64,000 bases of DNA, from NCBI GenBank assembly GCA_037957365.1, contig JARHVA010002128.1:1958001-2022000 (forward strand), given 5' to 3'. This document shows, one piece after another, positions 22,636-36,062 of this stretch (within the stretch, counting starts at the first letter, position 1; each line of letters begins with the position of its first letter). Source of the stretch: Torreya grandis (Eukaryota; Streptophyta; Pinopsida; Cupressales; Taxaceae). Under the pieces are notes generated by a model. The model saw only the letters and a list, made by a program, of their open reading frames with translations, made no database searches and was not told the origin of the DNA. The translations under genes and the position numbers were made by a program.

Positions 22636-24829
22636 TCTCCATCACTATAGATAACTTGTAAATATTTTACTAGCCTTATATTTATCTTGCATCAAATCTA
22701 CCAATGAAATATCATGCTCAAGATTGTAAGAAAAGTGTTTCACAAACTTGCTAGAAAGATCACTAAAATCATAAACTGAATTCTTAGGTAACTTCAAAAA
22801 TCACTTCAAAGCTTGTCTTCCTAAACTCCTCATAAATAACAACAAAAGGTATATTTTACTGTAGGCCACTGGTTGATAAGAAATAAAGAATTCAGTTAAG
22901 TGGGCCTTGGGGTCTCCTTCTCCCTTGTATTTGTCAAATTTTGGTGATTTATACCTTGGAATAAATAGTATTTTCAAATAATACATGTTGAAAGGGTAGG
23001 AGCACATGTCATTAAACTTAAAATTTTTAGTCTATTTCCTAGTTTGGATGGTGAGAATTACATCCTTCATTTATTGTAGTTCTTGGGTTAGGAAATTGGA
23101 AGGACCATTGGTCTAAGCTGGAGGATAGGTGGTCAAAAGTGAATTAATTTGATTGGGGTATAGTAGAGGAATGGTTTTCTATAGAAGGTTTGTTTGGTTA
23201 AATAATTCACTAAGAATATGAATTTATGGATTATGATGTGATTGTTGGAACTGCACACATTATTGTGCAATATTCTGGTTAGGATTTCATATATGGGCTT
23301 GGTTTTAGGGAAATTGTTGTTGAGATAGAGGGATATGTCTAGGAGTGAAATACTATGCCTATTTATGTTGATTAGGGACTTTTTATCGACTAATCAAACA
23401 TTATTTATTAAGGGGAACTTATGAATCAAGGTCTTGTCATTGAGTTTGTGGCTCGTTAGGAACAAAAGGCAATTATTACCTAATTGGTATTTATAGAACA
23501 TTAAAACTTCTTGGTTGCATGAACCCTTATTGGGAAGTAGATGCATGCTGAAGGTTCAAAATTTATCATTAATAAATACCTATATGCTATTTATTAAACA
23601 CCACTTATGATTGTAATGGTATATTGGTTTGTGATTGAAGAGTTATGTTCATCACTACTTGGTGAGGTCAAACATTAATTTACACTATTGAGGTAGTAGA
23701 ATATTTTGCTTGTACTATGTGGGTACATTGGATTGTGCCTATGGTTTTGGAATATTAGTCATCACTTATTGTGATAAGTTAATATTCATCACATTTTATT
23801 AAGGTAAATAATTGGTTGTTACTTGATTACTTAATCCTTGAGGTTGTGTAATTGAAAAATCAATTAGTTGAGGATTATGGGTAGCCATTTAAGATTTGGA
23901 GGTAGGAGTTACTAACCCCTAAATTTTCAAAACACTCATGTTATTAACTAAAGTCATGTTTTTTTGTGGACTAGTTTTTTGTGTGTTTACACCACTTTGG
24001 TCTAGATTATATGATACTTGTGTATTATCCACTATGTTTGGCTCACTATTCTGTGTAGAAGAATAAGACACTTCTTTGATATTTGGGTCACTGAACATGT
24101 TTACCATTGAAGTTATTTATGAAAATATGTCTACACCCTAATTTTCTTATCTTTTCAATTCGATTAAGACTCATGTTGAAAGAGCTAGCTTAATAAGAAG
24201 AGTGTTTGACATGGTCATGTTGTTGAAGTTATGCACTATATTTAGATAGGTTTGGTATGATGTATACATATATATGAAATGATCTTCCATGAGAACTTTT
24301 CATATGATAATAATAAAAGGGTAATGATATATAATTTACACTATAGCTTGAGGATTGCTAGAAAATGCCTGTTCGATGTTTTGATTATAAGGCATGTTGT
24401 AAGGCACTTTTACTAAACTTGGAAAATTTTTGTGAGAAAAGTTTATTGGAAACTAAAATCCTACATCTATGGCTCTGATTAATACTTCATCCTTATTCAC
24501 ATACAAGTGATGATAAAGAAATAAGGGTCATAGGTTGATGGCATTATGATGTAGTACAACTATTGTTAGACTTGTTCTAAAAATAAATGTACTCTAGTTA
24601 GGTATTGTGTAATTTTCTCTTGGTCTTACTCTAAGTATGGAGTTGTGTTGACCAAATAGTGGGCCAAAAGATCTTGTATTTTTTCCCCTATTTGAGTGTT
24701 TTAAGGTGGATAAGGATCCATCTTATAAATGACATCATCTCCATAGGGGTCTTGAACAAAGTCTTCTTATGTGACCACATTACTATACCCTAGATTGTAC
24801 ATGATGCCACTACAAGTATAATGAGACAT
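22636..24829 (-). pseudogene. Element D gag, upstream part
   Basis: This is the N-terminal half of gag, the structural protein of virus-like particles. The start at ATG 24829-24827 opens MSHYTCSGIMYNLGY. A Gln/Asn-rich stretch follows (about 23100-24100). The capsid core comes next: NFLTQELQ near 23080, PKFDKYKGEGDPKAHL then FFISYQPVAYS then MRSLGRQAL (22801-22960), and SSKFVKHFSYNLEHDISL then TSYL (22640-22760). These are the familiar plant gypsy gag blocks in the right order. Sequence stops at the element C insertion, in the middle of the WRE motif region, and resumes at 13580 in the same frame. Stops are scattered. Confidence 0.85.
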
Positions 24830-27596
24830 GTTTCAATCAATTGTGAATTCTTTATGATAAAAGGGGTTAGAGTTATACAAACTCTAAAAAATAATGTCTA
24901 AAAATAAAAAAGGTTAAAACTCAATCTAACTTGGTCAAAGGGATGGAGTTGTATCTCCAAAATGGTTTGTGATAAACCTTGGTATAAAAAATATAACGTC
25001 AAATGTCTAATGCTAAATGTCTCACACACAAAGGTCAAGTGGATGAATTAAAATCAGAATGCCAAACTCTAGGTTCATTTTTTTTTAAACAAGTCTAATC
25101 TAAGAAAATAAAAGTTGTTAGGCCTTTTGGCTAAATGCATGTCAAGATATAGGCTTAAATAAGCATGTGCTAGGACTTTTGAAAAACAAGCACAAAATCT
25201 AGACTTTAAACAAAAGGGGTATGATTTAATCTAAAAAATATGAAACACTTTGGCATAGACTAAGCATTTGACTTTAGAGATGAATTTGGTCAATTTATGT
25301 AAGTCACAAAACAAAATGCACTTTGGAGATAGACTATTTTCTCCCAAATTAAGACAAACAATAGTTTTCAAAGTGGGTAAATAATTAACGTAAGCTACAC
25401 AAGACAAAATAGAAAGATCTGTGTCTAAGCCCAAATTAGACAAAGGCATAAATATAAATCAATTAATTAATATTTGGATTTAAACTTGTCAAGGTTAATT
25501 AAAAACTCAACTTTAGGAAAACTCAGCTTCTTTGACCAATAATATAAACAAAGGTGAATGACATAAAGGGTACTAGACAAATATTTAAAAGGCACATGTG
25601 GATTGGTTCAAAAACTTAGAATCTATACAAAATAAGTTTATGAAATGACTTGAGCAATGTAATGATGTTGTCATGCTCTAAAGATATGATCGATGGTTTG
25701 TTTCAAAAATCTCAAGTCACAAAACTTGAAATGATTTGGGCAGCATAACATTACCTATTTCAATCAAGTGACACACACAAACTTTTAGATAAAAAGGTTA
25801 AGGCAAAAGTTTAGTATCAAATGGATGGCATAACAACTCCTCAAATAATGGAATGATGTGGACACAAAACTCATTTTGACATGGCATAAACAAAAAAATG
25901 GTTTTAGACTTAATACTAAGAAAGTAAAGGAAAATGGAAAAATACAATTAAGAAGAATGTCCTAAGCCCTAAACTGATAAGGTTACTTCATATTGCTGAA
26001 ATCCATCTATATATGTGATCTTGGGAGGAATTTAAGTGATAATCCAAAAATAAAAGTGCATGAAGTAATAGTGTTTTTACACCCCCTTCTCCAAAGAGAT
26101 TGTATAGTGACATGGACCTTCAAACTACTCACCTTGCATCAGTAATATGTCCACAATAAGTGGGGTTTGTCTAAAACTTAATTTTTTGACTATCTAAATC
26201 ATCCCAAGTTTGATTAACACTAGATATACCTTATGCCAATTGAGTTAATATAGATTAAATTAATATGTAAAGGTCTATTCCTTTTCATAATGATTCCATA
26301 TATGTAATGCTTAGTGGAATCCCCTAGTTAACCAAACCTAACTCAGGTTTTTGTTATGATTGGAGAGGCTAGCTGCTTAACCCCCTAGAAATAATAGTAT
26401 ACATGCCCTAATTTATATACCCCACCATAGAGTGGGGTTTAAATAATGCTAGGAGATGAAACCATAGGTCAAATATTCCTTAAATAACTCATGAATAGGC
26501 TATGAACTCCCACTCACAAGCCAAGTTGCATAAAATAAATGACTAAGTGAAAAGACTTTAGAGGTTGTGTCTAGATTATCCAAACCATACAAGTTTTGGG
26601 GAGAGCCTTAACAACATTATTTTCAACCTTTGGATAAAAAAAAAATTGCAATGAATAAGTGCTTTTGGTCACCCAAGCTACCTAAAGGGGATGAGGGGAA
26701 AACATACATGCATCCTTCATTTGTGAAAAACACATAAGTATAAATGATCTAGCACCAAACAAACATTTTTAAGAATTTGAAATATAAGTGTCAAATTTAT
26801 GTACCAAATGAAATGTTTGATGATTTTTTTGGTCCCTTGTATTAAGTTTCAAAAATTGTAAGAAATTTCACAAAATAAACTAAACATAAATATTTATGTT
26901 CCTTTTTAAGCACTAAAACAAAATGTTCACGACTTAACCATTCCTTTTAGACACCAAAATGAAATGTTCAAGAGTTAGTATTTTCAAAGTTATGACCTTT
27001 TCCCACATTGGTCCTACTAAATTTAATGGGTTTAATTTTTATTTGAATCATTATTATGGATGAGAAAACAATATTTGAAAACATAGCTCTTGGGTTTCTC
27101 TATATTTTTTACACAGAGACAAACATTAGTCAATGTGACTGATGCTGGTTATAAGAGAAATGATGCTAGTTGGAAAGTAATAATACCAATCGATAAAGAC
27201 TGATGTTAGTTACCTATGAACTTGAAGGCAAAATAAAATATTTCTAAAATTTTTTTTTAGCTCAAATTAGCATAAAAACTCCTCAAAACTTAGAACAAGA
27301 TTATTATACATAAAGCATAAAAGTTTGTAAAACCCAGAATAATCACTTAAAACTTCAAGGAAACATGAAAATTAATTTTTTAGGCCATGAAATTCCATAC
27401 ACCTTGATATATGTCAATTAATATAGGACCAATATTGGTTAGTGACAACAAATATCAGTCACTATGTAAACTGTGTATGACCAAAAAATTTGAATATGGA
27501 AAAATAAAGTTAAACCTCAAATTTTTAAGATTGTCAAGCATTCACTTGAAAATTTATGAGTTTTACTTTGGTCTCCTTGATACATGGGATGGTTTA
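24830..27596 (-). other. Leader of element D
   Basis: This 2.8-kb leader between primer-binding site and gag start shares patches with the element C leader. Short-motif clusters lie at 27112-27215 and 27410-27475 (for example ACTGATGCTGGTTA, ACTGATGTTAGTTAC, TATCAGTCAC). No coding remnant is seen. Confidence 0.68.
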
Positions 27597-27615
27597 GGTC
27601 CCACTAGGCATGCCA
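27597..27615 (-). other. Primer-binding site of element D
   Basis: The minus strand reads TGGCATGCCTAGTGGGACC, two bases after the end of LTR D. It is related to the sites of elements C and G. The tRNA is not identified. Confidence 0.72.
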
Positions 27616-27617
27616 TT

Positions 27618-28428
27618 TGTGATCATATTAATTTGATAATAAAGAGGAGGTTAGTCTTATGTTAGTCTATAAAATAATAAAATAAACACACCAACATGTT
27701 AACATCTCTAGCCTAGATCATAAGGGGAGATAAATGAACAAAAACAAATGAAAAAAACAACTAAAATGAAAAAGACAAACAAACTCTTACCTTCCTTAAA
27801 ATATCCAAATGATTCATTATGTGGCTCACTTGGTTTATGCTTAAAGAGTCTATGGTAATAGAGTTTGGGTGGCCTTCTCTCCTTGGCACCATTATGTCTT
27901 GTGTTGGCTCGAATCAATATTTGGGAATTATAAAATTATTGATAAGAATCTCATGTAAAAAAACCTACATTATAACTCTATAATTTTGAAGACCTTTTTT
28001 TAGTAGGTAATGGCTTGTATTTATAGGCTTAATAACTAACCCCAATTCAAGGTGAGTTAAAGTGTAGTTTAAACATGGATAATTAAAATATGAATTTAAT
28101 TTGGTTTATCTTGTTAATTAATTTTGATTATCCATTTATATCTTTCAATATTTGATTTTATGCGTAAGTTCCCTACTTAATAGGTCTATAGGCCAAATTG
28201 CATGTTGTGAAGTCATACGATGATTAGAGATGAATCGATGAGAGGTTATGGTTACATACGATATGATACCCCAATTAGGGATGTCTCAATGTGATTTTGA
28301 GATTTGAAGAATGATGCACAAGAAAATTTGAGATTTTTAGTGATTCTTAAGCTTAATTTGTAATGGTTGGTAGGAATAAGTCTAAAGTCTAGTTAAAGAC
28401 CATTGGTGACCAGTTTTAAGTGTCTATA
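27618..28428 (-). mobile_element. LTR D (5' LTR of element D)
   Basis: Starting at 28428 the minus strand reads TATAGACACT (decayed TGTAGACACC) and ends in TGATCACA at 27618. It aligns with LTR A at both ends. The middle 28080-28147 is different from LTR A and shorter. A TATAAATA box sits on the minus strand at 28018-28025, about 403 bases in. Confidence 0.8.
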
Positions 28429-30764
28429 AGTATGACCAGTGAAGAGTTCAAACTCTAAATTTTTGCCTATTTAAGCAAGCTTAATTATAAGTAGCAAGGG
28501 ACTCTCTTTTAGCATAGAAATTCTATAGAGTTTGTTCCATCTATGATCGTTATTTTGAGTTTGACTGAACTCTACCTTTCTACAATGCTAGATCTTCAAG
28601 CCTTTTAATTAATATAAGACTAAAATTTATATTCCTTATGTTGATATGCTTGTGTGGTTTTTATGATTATTTGATATATATTTGTGATAAGATTTGTTAT
28701 TACTTGTGTATGTCCTTTATTTTCACCTTGTTATTAATATAATGAGTTTTATACAGGTTGTATGTTGTGCTGACATTATCTAAGCTAGTAAGTTATTGTG
28801 AAAACCAATTGATTGTGTCTAATTTAAGACCTTCCAATTCCATTCAATGCCCTATACATAGAATCACAACCTTCATATGAAATACCAATGTATGAACAAC
28901 CTTTTTTGAGGAGAGTGTAAGAAAGTTCTAATTAAATTTTGAGTCATTTAGGTATAGGGAACATAAATCATTGGTGCATTACTTTTTTTATGTTTAGTTT
29001 ATGTTGTGTTCCCTTTCTCTCTTTCCTAAAAGTGTAGTAGTTTAGTGTTAGTCTAGGTGATCCATCAGAGGAAGTTGACCTTCTTTGGAGATTCACTCCA
29101 ACTATAGATGACCCACATCCTTAGAGTGTTCCCATTATATCATCTGAATTAGGAAATCCTGAACAACCTCTTTAAGGGTGAAATTCATATCAATAAAAAC
29201 ACCATAACTACTTATAGTTAGGCCCTCATAATAAGGGTTCTAGATAGAGAGATTTTGTGTAAAGCTTTGTAAAAGGAGATTGGATATTCTACTCTAAGAA
29301 TATCAATAAAAATAAGTGTTTCTAAAATTTATGTTAGTGATTCCTTTTAGATTATGTGTTTTTTATTAATTCAATGTATTTGATACTTATTTCTATTTCT
29401 ATCATCTTTAAATTGTTAATACCAAGAAATAAGGTTAAAATTTTCCATTTGGAATTGTGATTTATATTTCAAATATGTAAGTGAAATCTTAGTGGGAATA
29501 TAAGTAATATTTTATTATTTTTTTTAGAAAACATAGAGGGTTACTCATCTTTGTTATTAGGGATGGGTAGATTTTTGATGTATGTTTCATATTCCTAAGA
29601 ATGTGAATATGTGGTTTCAACCCATTGAATGAGAGAGATTTCCCCCCCAATGTTAATTTTCCCTCTGATACTTTTGTTAAATCTCAATGTTTAAATTGAT
29701 GAATTTATCATCTAAAAACATCCCTTTCTTTTATTTATCTCTTTACATATTCCTTTATAAAAACCCATTTTTATACTTTTAGGTTAAAAGTACTACCCCA
29801 TGATTTATAATATTTTTCTTGTAAATATTTCCTTTTTAGTAGCTTTTTGGCTTTCAATAAAGGTAGCTATACCTTATAATAGGAGAGGAAATTCATTTAT
29901 TATGCTATTGATGTGAGTACAATAATTTATACCCCTCAAATTTACACACTAATAAAGTGATATACCAATCCTCATTTATTCCCTTTGTACATCTATGAGG
30001 GGGATTAATAGATTTACACAAACCATGTTCTCTATTATAGTTGTGTTTGAATAAGTTCTTTAGTTGCATCAACATTGATGAATAATTTATGAACAATTTA
30101 CTAGATAAACTCATATTAAAAATGTCTCTTATTTGAAATAGTGTGTAATGTCCTTGTATTCTTCATGTCCTTGATTATATAGCTTTTACCACTTGAATCC
30201 ATCTAAAAAAATTATTTGAATGTGTTGATCTAGTTACACATGATTTTGCATGGTGAATTAATGTTAATCAATTGTTGGTGATGTGATCTTTTCTATTCTA
30301 TGTCTATAAATATTAATTCATTTGGTGGTAGTAATCGATGTGATACATCATCTTCTCACTGATCCACTTTCCTTTATTGTACATCCTTTAGTTATGACAT
30401 TTGATTTGCTTTGGGAAAGATGTAATCTTTCAAGTGTATCATCATTAACAATTTTTGATTAAATATTGATTGTATTTTATTCATACCTTGGTTATAAACA
30501 CCTCATTCCTAGACTTAATTGATGATCATCATGCAATGAATACAAGCTATATTCCATTCATGCTACATTTGTTCATATATTAAACTTTGTGACTTTGAAT
30601 TTTCAACCCTAGTTTTGATGTTTAGTGATATAGAGACCCAATTGTATGAACACACACAAACCTAAAACCAAAACATAAAATAATACATTAATCAAATATC
30701 TTAAAATACATGGTACTACTCAATACCATATTTCATCTTTCTATGAGAACTAATAGAGATTATT
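28429..30764. other. Unassigned AT-rich DNA between element D and the integrase remnant
   Basis: No coding remnant is recognisable. The stretch 29170-29330 ends in AATAAAA-type sequence after a GTAAAGCTTTG...AAAGGAGATTGGAT block and may be part of an LTR belonging to the remnant at 30765. I could not find a matching partner. Nothing else is seen. Confidence 0.4.
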
Positions 30765-32330
30765 GATGGTAAGGCTTAAGCCTATAACCATTTACACATC
30801 TTAGTAGAATGGTTCCCTAAAGATATTTAAAGAAAATTTTTCCTTACTATGAGATGTCATGAATGATGTAAGGTACCTTCCATATAATGTCTAACTTGCC
30901 TATTAATTCTCTAAATATACTATCATATAGTACAACCACTTGTTTGTGAAAGAAGTCTTTAGATTATAGGTTGAGATCATGCCACACTTTTTGAATTAGC
31001 TTGTTAACTTCCTATGTCCATTATGTCATTTTCCCATTTTCTTCCATTCTTTTAAAATCCATCAACCATGCCTAGATATAATCTTGATCCCCTAGTCTCA
31101 TGGTAATTACAATGTAGAAACTAGGAACTATGTATTCCATGGGTATTACTACTTCAAGTCCATAGACCAATTGAAATGGTGTGAAACCTATATCACACTT
31201 GTAATGTGTCATGTGTTCCCATAGGATCATAGGAATATAATATTCCCAATCATCTATTTGGACATTGTATATCTTTGTGAGCATATTTATAAGGACTTTC
31301 TTTGATGCTTCCAGTTATCCATTTACTTGTGAATAATATGCTATGCTTTTGTGGTGCGATATCATAAACTCCTTCATTAGGGATTGATGGTGTTATTTAA
31401 TAAATGTGTGCCTCTATCAGTAACTAATTTAACTATACACATAAATTTGGTTATAATAATTTCATACAAGAACTTGGCTACATCCTTAACACTATAGCTC
31501 GATTTCATAGTAGCCCATTTGGTGAAGTAGTTTATCATAGTAATGATGTATCTTACATTACTAAACTTATTATGTGGATTGATTGGCCATACATATTCAA
31601 TTCCAAATTGTTTAAATGGATTCTCCATTAGCATAGGATTCAATGTAATTTCAACTATGATTAGGCTTGCCCATCCTTTGGTGGATATCATAGTGTTTTG
31701 CTATTTGGTGTGTATTTTGAGATAGAGTACACCACTATAGAAAAATTTCTAGTATCTTCCTAAGAGTGGATTCTCCTATAAAATTTCAATCTATGATTCC
31801 CTGATGTGCCTCCTCAATAAGTTGAGGTTTCTCATTCTCCAAATCCACTTTGCACAATATGCCATCTTCCCCATTTTGTATAGAAACCCATTGATGATGT
31901 TGAATGGAATGGATCTTATAATCATTTTGATTTTTTACACTTTATAAATAATTCACATGAAATATCCCCTATTTTATAATTTTTTTCATGTCTTCCCTTT
32001 TCTCAGATAGTCCCAAAAGATGTCAAACAAATGTGCATCCAATGATTCATCTAGAAGTTATTTTGATTCTTCTCCATTGTGTATTCAACTTTGATGGTCT
32101 AGTCCCAAAATTTCCCCTTCTTAACTTGACATTGATGCTAAACTAAAAATCTTGAAATAACATCAACCAACGAGATATCATTCCCATTAACATAATATTA
32201 TTTACCAAGTATCACAGATCCTACTGATCAGTGAAAAATTTGAATGATGTTTCTAAAAAGTAATACATAAACATTTGGAGTGTGAATACTATTGCCAAAG
32301 CTTACCATTATGTGGTTATATAATTTTTCT
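30765..32330 (-). pseudogene. Gypsy RNase H and integrase remnant
   Basis: Minus-strand pol fragment of a lineage other than Tat. RNase H is at about 32060-32330, with LVNNIMLMG and ISRWLMLFQDF. The integrase core runs from 31690 to 31070 and includes KQFGIEYVWPINP, NVRYIITMINYFTKWA, LVTDRGTHLLNNTI and GFTPFQLVYGLEVVIPMEYI. The integrase C-terminal part ends near 30770 with LYDSIFREL and WKVPYIIHDI. The first catalytic Asp is Glu here, and the second (TDRG) survives. No RT, protease or gag follows to the right, so the element is truncated there. It resembles the integrase of element F (44.8 kb) more than that of D or G. No second RNase H is present. Confidence 0.85.
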
Positions 32331-33908
32331 ATGTGGGTGATATTTTTTGAATTTTGAAGTGGATTGGATGTGTTTCACTATTTTTTCATCTTTATTTTCT
32401 TTTTTTGGAAAACAAGAAGAAACTTAAAGAGGTGTGTGGTTTAGAAGAACCTAGTTTTGTTGTGTGCTTGTGATGTAGTCAATTATGGATAATTCTCTTT
32501 GGCTTAGGAGGATGACCTGTAAATGAGATAAATACTAGAAATGGGTAGATTAGTAAGATAGATGGGTGGATTTCATAGTGAAAGCTAGATAGAAGAAGCA
32601 CTAGACTTCCTTGGAGGCTATCAATCCACTCTTTTAGAAAAATTAAGTTTTAGAAAATAGAAATAAATGATTGTATGAAATAATAAAAAGTACTAAAATA
32701 AATTAAAGAGATTATTTTGAAAGGAAATAAGTGATTTTAATCAAAATATAAATAACTTATTTAAAACTAGTGCTAAAATGTAAAAACCTAATTCAAAAAA
32801 TAGCTTAGGCCTTTATGATGTAACAAAAACTTAAAAACCATAATTTGGGTGAAGGTTGCTAGGTGGAAATTGCTTATTATTTTTTGTAAAATAAGAAACA
32901 CAATGATTGGTGCCAATTACTATACAAAAAGTGTCTATTAAATCAATTGATACTAGTCGAGGGATGACCAATGCCTTTCAGGGGTAATCGATGTCAATCC
33001 CTATGGAACTTGATTTTGGACAAAAATGGGTGCTGGGTTGGTTGTAGGAAGGCTTTTACGGATTGTTTTTGGGTTGGGGAATTATCATAAGGGTAGAATA
33101 GGTTTTCATAAGAATAAAACTTGGAGTTTAGATATTCAAATGACTGAGATGGCTATGGGTGTTTTAGTGGGAGATGGAGTGCTTGGAATTGTAGGACTCA
33201 AACATAAATGGGGAATATAGGAGATGGAAAATGGGTGAAATTAAAAAAACTACTATAAATAACAACTAAACTTGATATAAGTGAAAATACTTAGCTCTAG
33301 AGTTTTATATCCTAGATAAGTACTGAGGTTAGGTCCAAGATGCTTGGGATCTTGGAGGAATGTGGGAAGAGTAATGGTGCTTGAGCTCTTTGTGGTGTGT
33401 TTTTGGGGTACTTTCATGTCTCTATTATAGTTTTCTAGTTAACTTAGAAGTTTTAATTCACTTGAGAGATAAGATTATCTTTAAAAAAGATGTTTTCGGT
33501 CCTCGTCAACTAATGTCAATTGAGTGGTGGCTGATGTTAGTCAAGGAAAAATAATTAAAAATTGATAATTTTGGATAATTTCACTTAAGGTTGGCTATTA
33601 ATACCAATAAAAATGGTTTGAGGTTAATAAAAGGAACATTGGTATGTATACAGAATAAGTCTAAGAGGTTAGGGCATTAAATTCCCAAGTGGGAAATAGT
33701 CCTAAGGCTAGGTGTCGATCATTTAGCCATGGGTTTGGGTGAGGAGGTATAAATAGGCCTATTTAATTTAATTAATTAATTAAATTATCCAAAATGAGAT
33801 AAATGGGTGTGTTGAAGGATCTTAATAATTAGTCCTAACCCAAGGGAGCTAAGGAGGCCAAGGGGTGTTATACGATGACTAGAATCGTGCAATTTTCTAT
33901 TGTCTACA
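32331..33908 (-). mobile_element. Putative LTR (H), only the right edge certain
   Basis: At 33908 the minus strand begins TGTAGACAATAG, directly preceded by a purine-rich AAAAGAGGCAAAA. This is the same junction as at 4496/4497 and 14782/14783. The left end is not identified, and 32331 is only the end of the neighbouring integrase remnant. Two motif clusters lie inside (32940-33000 and 33500-33560), like the two clusters inside LTR G. The short plus-strand frame at 33026-33220 has no recognisable domain. Confidence 0.5.
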
Positions 33909-33926
33909 TTTTGCCTCTTTTTTTTG
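33909..33926 (-). other. Polypurine tract next to LTR H
   Basis: The minus strand reads AAAAAAAAGAGGCAAAA and then TGTAGACA. It implies that internal sequence of that element once lay to the right. Confidence 0.55.
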
Positions 33927-36018
33927 TATAGGTTGCATCCTCAATCTTCAAAAAAAAAAAAACAAGTGTAATGGGAAGTTGGAATCCCCAAGTATGGGAA
34001 GAGGTGTTCTCTCTCAATCTAGGATGTGATGAGGTAGAAATGAAGTTGAGTAGGGGTTTGATAAGTGTTTATGAGTGGAAAAGTAGGTAAGATGGTATGA
34101 AGTGGAAAATAAGGTAGTAATGAGGAAGATAAGTGATAAGTAAACTACACCACCACATTAGGCATAATAGATATGGGTGTACTTATATACACAAGTCTTT
34201 TAGCTAAGGTGTCCATCGTATCAGGGGGCCAAAAAGAGGGTGATCCTAAAAAAATAAAATTGGTCATAGGTGATAGAGCCATAATTCAATGAGTTTTAAG
34301 GTGGCTAAAAGGTTTACACACTAAAGGTTATAGTTTTATATAATGTCATGGGGTAAGGTGGGAAAAATTGGAGATGTAATTAAATAAGGGTGGGATGTCA
34401 TGAAACATATATGAATAAGTGGTCTCAAGGACCAAAGGTAAACCCTAATGGGTGGGTAGTTTACTTTTAAAGGGGTCTTTTGGGGTATAAAAGGGAGTTA
34501 GGGATTCAAAATCCCTAATGGAGTTGACTGATGCTGTTCAAGGTTGATCAATATTGATTACCTTAACCCTACTAGTGACTAACATCAGCCACTAGATAAA
34601 CCCTAAAAAGGGTTATCGATGGCCTAAAAGGTCAAAGTTTTCCTTTTTAGAATTTTGCATTTTTTTGACATTGTGTCATTTTGGCTAGAGTGAAAATGAT
34701 GGATAGGGAAAACTTCTTGTGAGTTGTGAATAGTTGGGTGGGAGTTAAATTGAGAGATTGAGTGGAGTGTTTGAGTGGGGTAGAAGATGCCACATGGGCT
34801 AGGTGGATATAGGTCTACAAGATGTAGTGATCAAGAGGATGAGCTAGGGGTGGAGGGTGAATTGTGATGTAATGGGATCCACCATAGTGATACACACATA
34901 ATGAGGTAGGTGGTTGTCTTTTCTTGTCTGGTTTATTTAATTTGGTTAGGTGGGTTTGAAATGGGTTTGGGTAGTTTGATAGATGGAAATTATGAGGGTA
35001 GAGGGAAAAATAGTATTTTGGTTTATGTTATGATGGAAATAGGGTAGGGGGAGGGAGTATATTAGGGTTTTTAGGTATTGTGGTATTGTTAGGGAGGAAG
35101 TTAGGGTTTGGGTGCTGTCGATCATGTACATAGTGATCAACTCTAATCACTATAGATCGATATATATTGATAGGGATTCGATGTTATTCAAGGTAGGGAC
35201 CAACATTGATCCCTAACACCCAATTGGTTTTGATCAAGGGTTGACCAAAAATGGTCCAATAAGTAATTAGTGTCGATCAAGGTTTAATCAATGTCGGTCT
35301 TGAGAAAAAAGCACCAAGGTGTGAAAAGGTTGAAGAAGGTAGGGAATGTTTTAAGGTTTCTTAAATTTTTGTTAGATTAGGGAGATTAGGCTTAGGATTA
35401 GGAGTAGTTTAGGCATGGGATGGTTTGATTTTTAACCTAAGAGGTTGGGAGGGGTAGTGTGATAGGTGGAATATTTATGTTGTTTTAGAAAGTAAAGGGT
35501 AAACTAAGGCATTTATCTAACCTTATAGGTGAGGGTGATATTAAATATGTGAGACTGAGTGATTCCACTCTTAGACAATGCATGTAGAGATATGACTCAA
35601 CAAGATTGGGATCACATGGTAGCAATTGGATTAGGTGGCATGTGGTATTATTAGTGTATGCCATAAGATATTGATATGATGTTAGCCCTCATCAAAAGAT
35701 TGGAAACAACTACCAACACATTTTTGTTATTGATGGGAGAAATGATGATATGATCAGAGGACATTCATAGGATTCTGAGGCTACCTATATAAGGTTAATT
35801 AGTGGAGTTGATCCATAGTGACGAACAAGATTCCTACATGGACCAATTATTTGGAGAGAATTTTAGATAGGTGAGATGGCATGTGGGTGGTTTATAATTT
35901 GAGGATTTGTGCCACATATACATTGAGGGGAGGTGAATCATGATAATGATGATGTTAACTATCACTTTCTATGCATTTCTAGACTCTACTAGGGGTAGAT
36001 TTCCCTATTGGGCCCCTT
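33927..36018. other. Unassigned G/T-rich region, possibly LTR of element F
   Basis: The plus strand is markedly G-rich compared with its surroundings (33950-35480). Motif clusters occur at 34517-34620 and 35115-35310. There is no clear coding remnant. The minus-strand frame at 34946-35140 is low-complexity Thr/Ser/Leu and I do not treat it as a gene. Confidence 0.4.
34486..34493 (+). promoter_or_regulatory. Putative TATA box (TATAAAAG)
   Basis: GGGGTATAAAAGGGAG is a strong TATA-like site on the plus strand. A motif cluster follows 30 bases later (34517-34620). It could belong to the 5' LTR of element F, but no LTR edges were found. A similar plus-strand site, TATAAATAGG, lies at 33748-33757. 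Confidence 0.4.
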
Positions 36019-36062
36019 TTTGTGCTACCTAGTAGATTGTGCCAACTAGTAGATTGTGCCAA
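36019..36062 (+). repeat. Tandem 17-base duplication resembling a primer-binding site
   Basis: CTAGTAGATTGTGCCAA occurs twice in a row (36029-36045 and 36046-36062), preceded by TGTGCTAC. The block GCTACCTAGTAGATT resembles the GCATGCCTAGTGGGACC of the element D primer-binding site. If so, the 5' LTR of element F ends just before 36019. Confidence 0.4.

Larger units (their letters stand above)
3643..28428 (-). mobile_element. Element D: Tat-type Ty3/gypsy retrotransposon, interrupted by element C
   Basis: Reading right to left: 5' LTR (27618-28428), primer-binding site (27597-27615), long leader, gag start (24829), gag first part, nested element C (13581-22630), gag second part, protease, linker, RT, RNase H, a second RNase H, integrase ending at 6944, a 3' untranslated stretch with hairpin repeats, polypurine tract (4497-4515) and the left LTR (3643-4496). 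The order protease-RT-RNase H-second RNase H-integrase is the Tat lineage signature. Removing C leaves about 15.7 kb. The two outer LTRs share both flanks but differ in the middle (4083-4206 against 28080-28147), so whether they come from one insertion event is open. Every domain carries stops, so the element is dead. Confidence 0.8.

Noticed and set aside
33026..33220. Plus-strand Gly/Val-rich frame
   Set aside because: No domain is seen, it lies in a putative LTR next to motif clusters, and base composition alone explains it.
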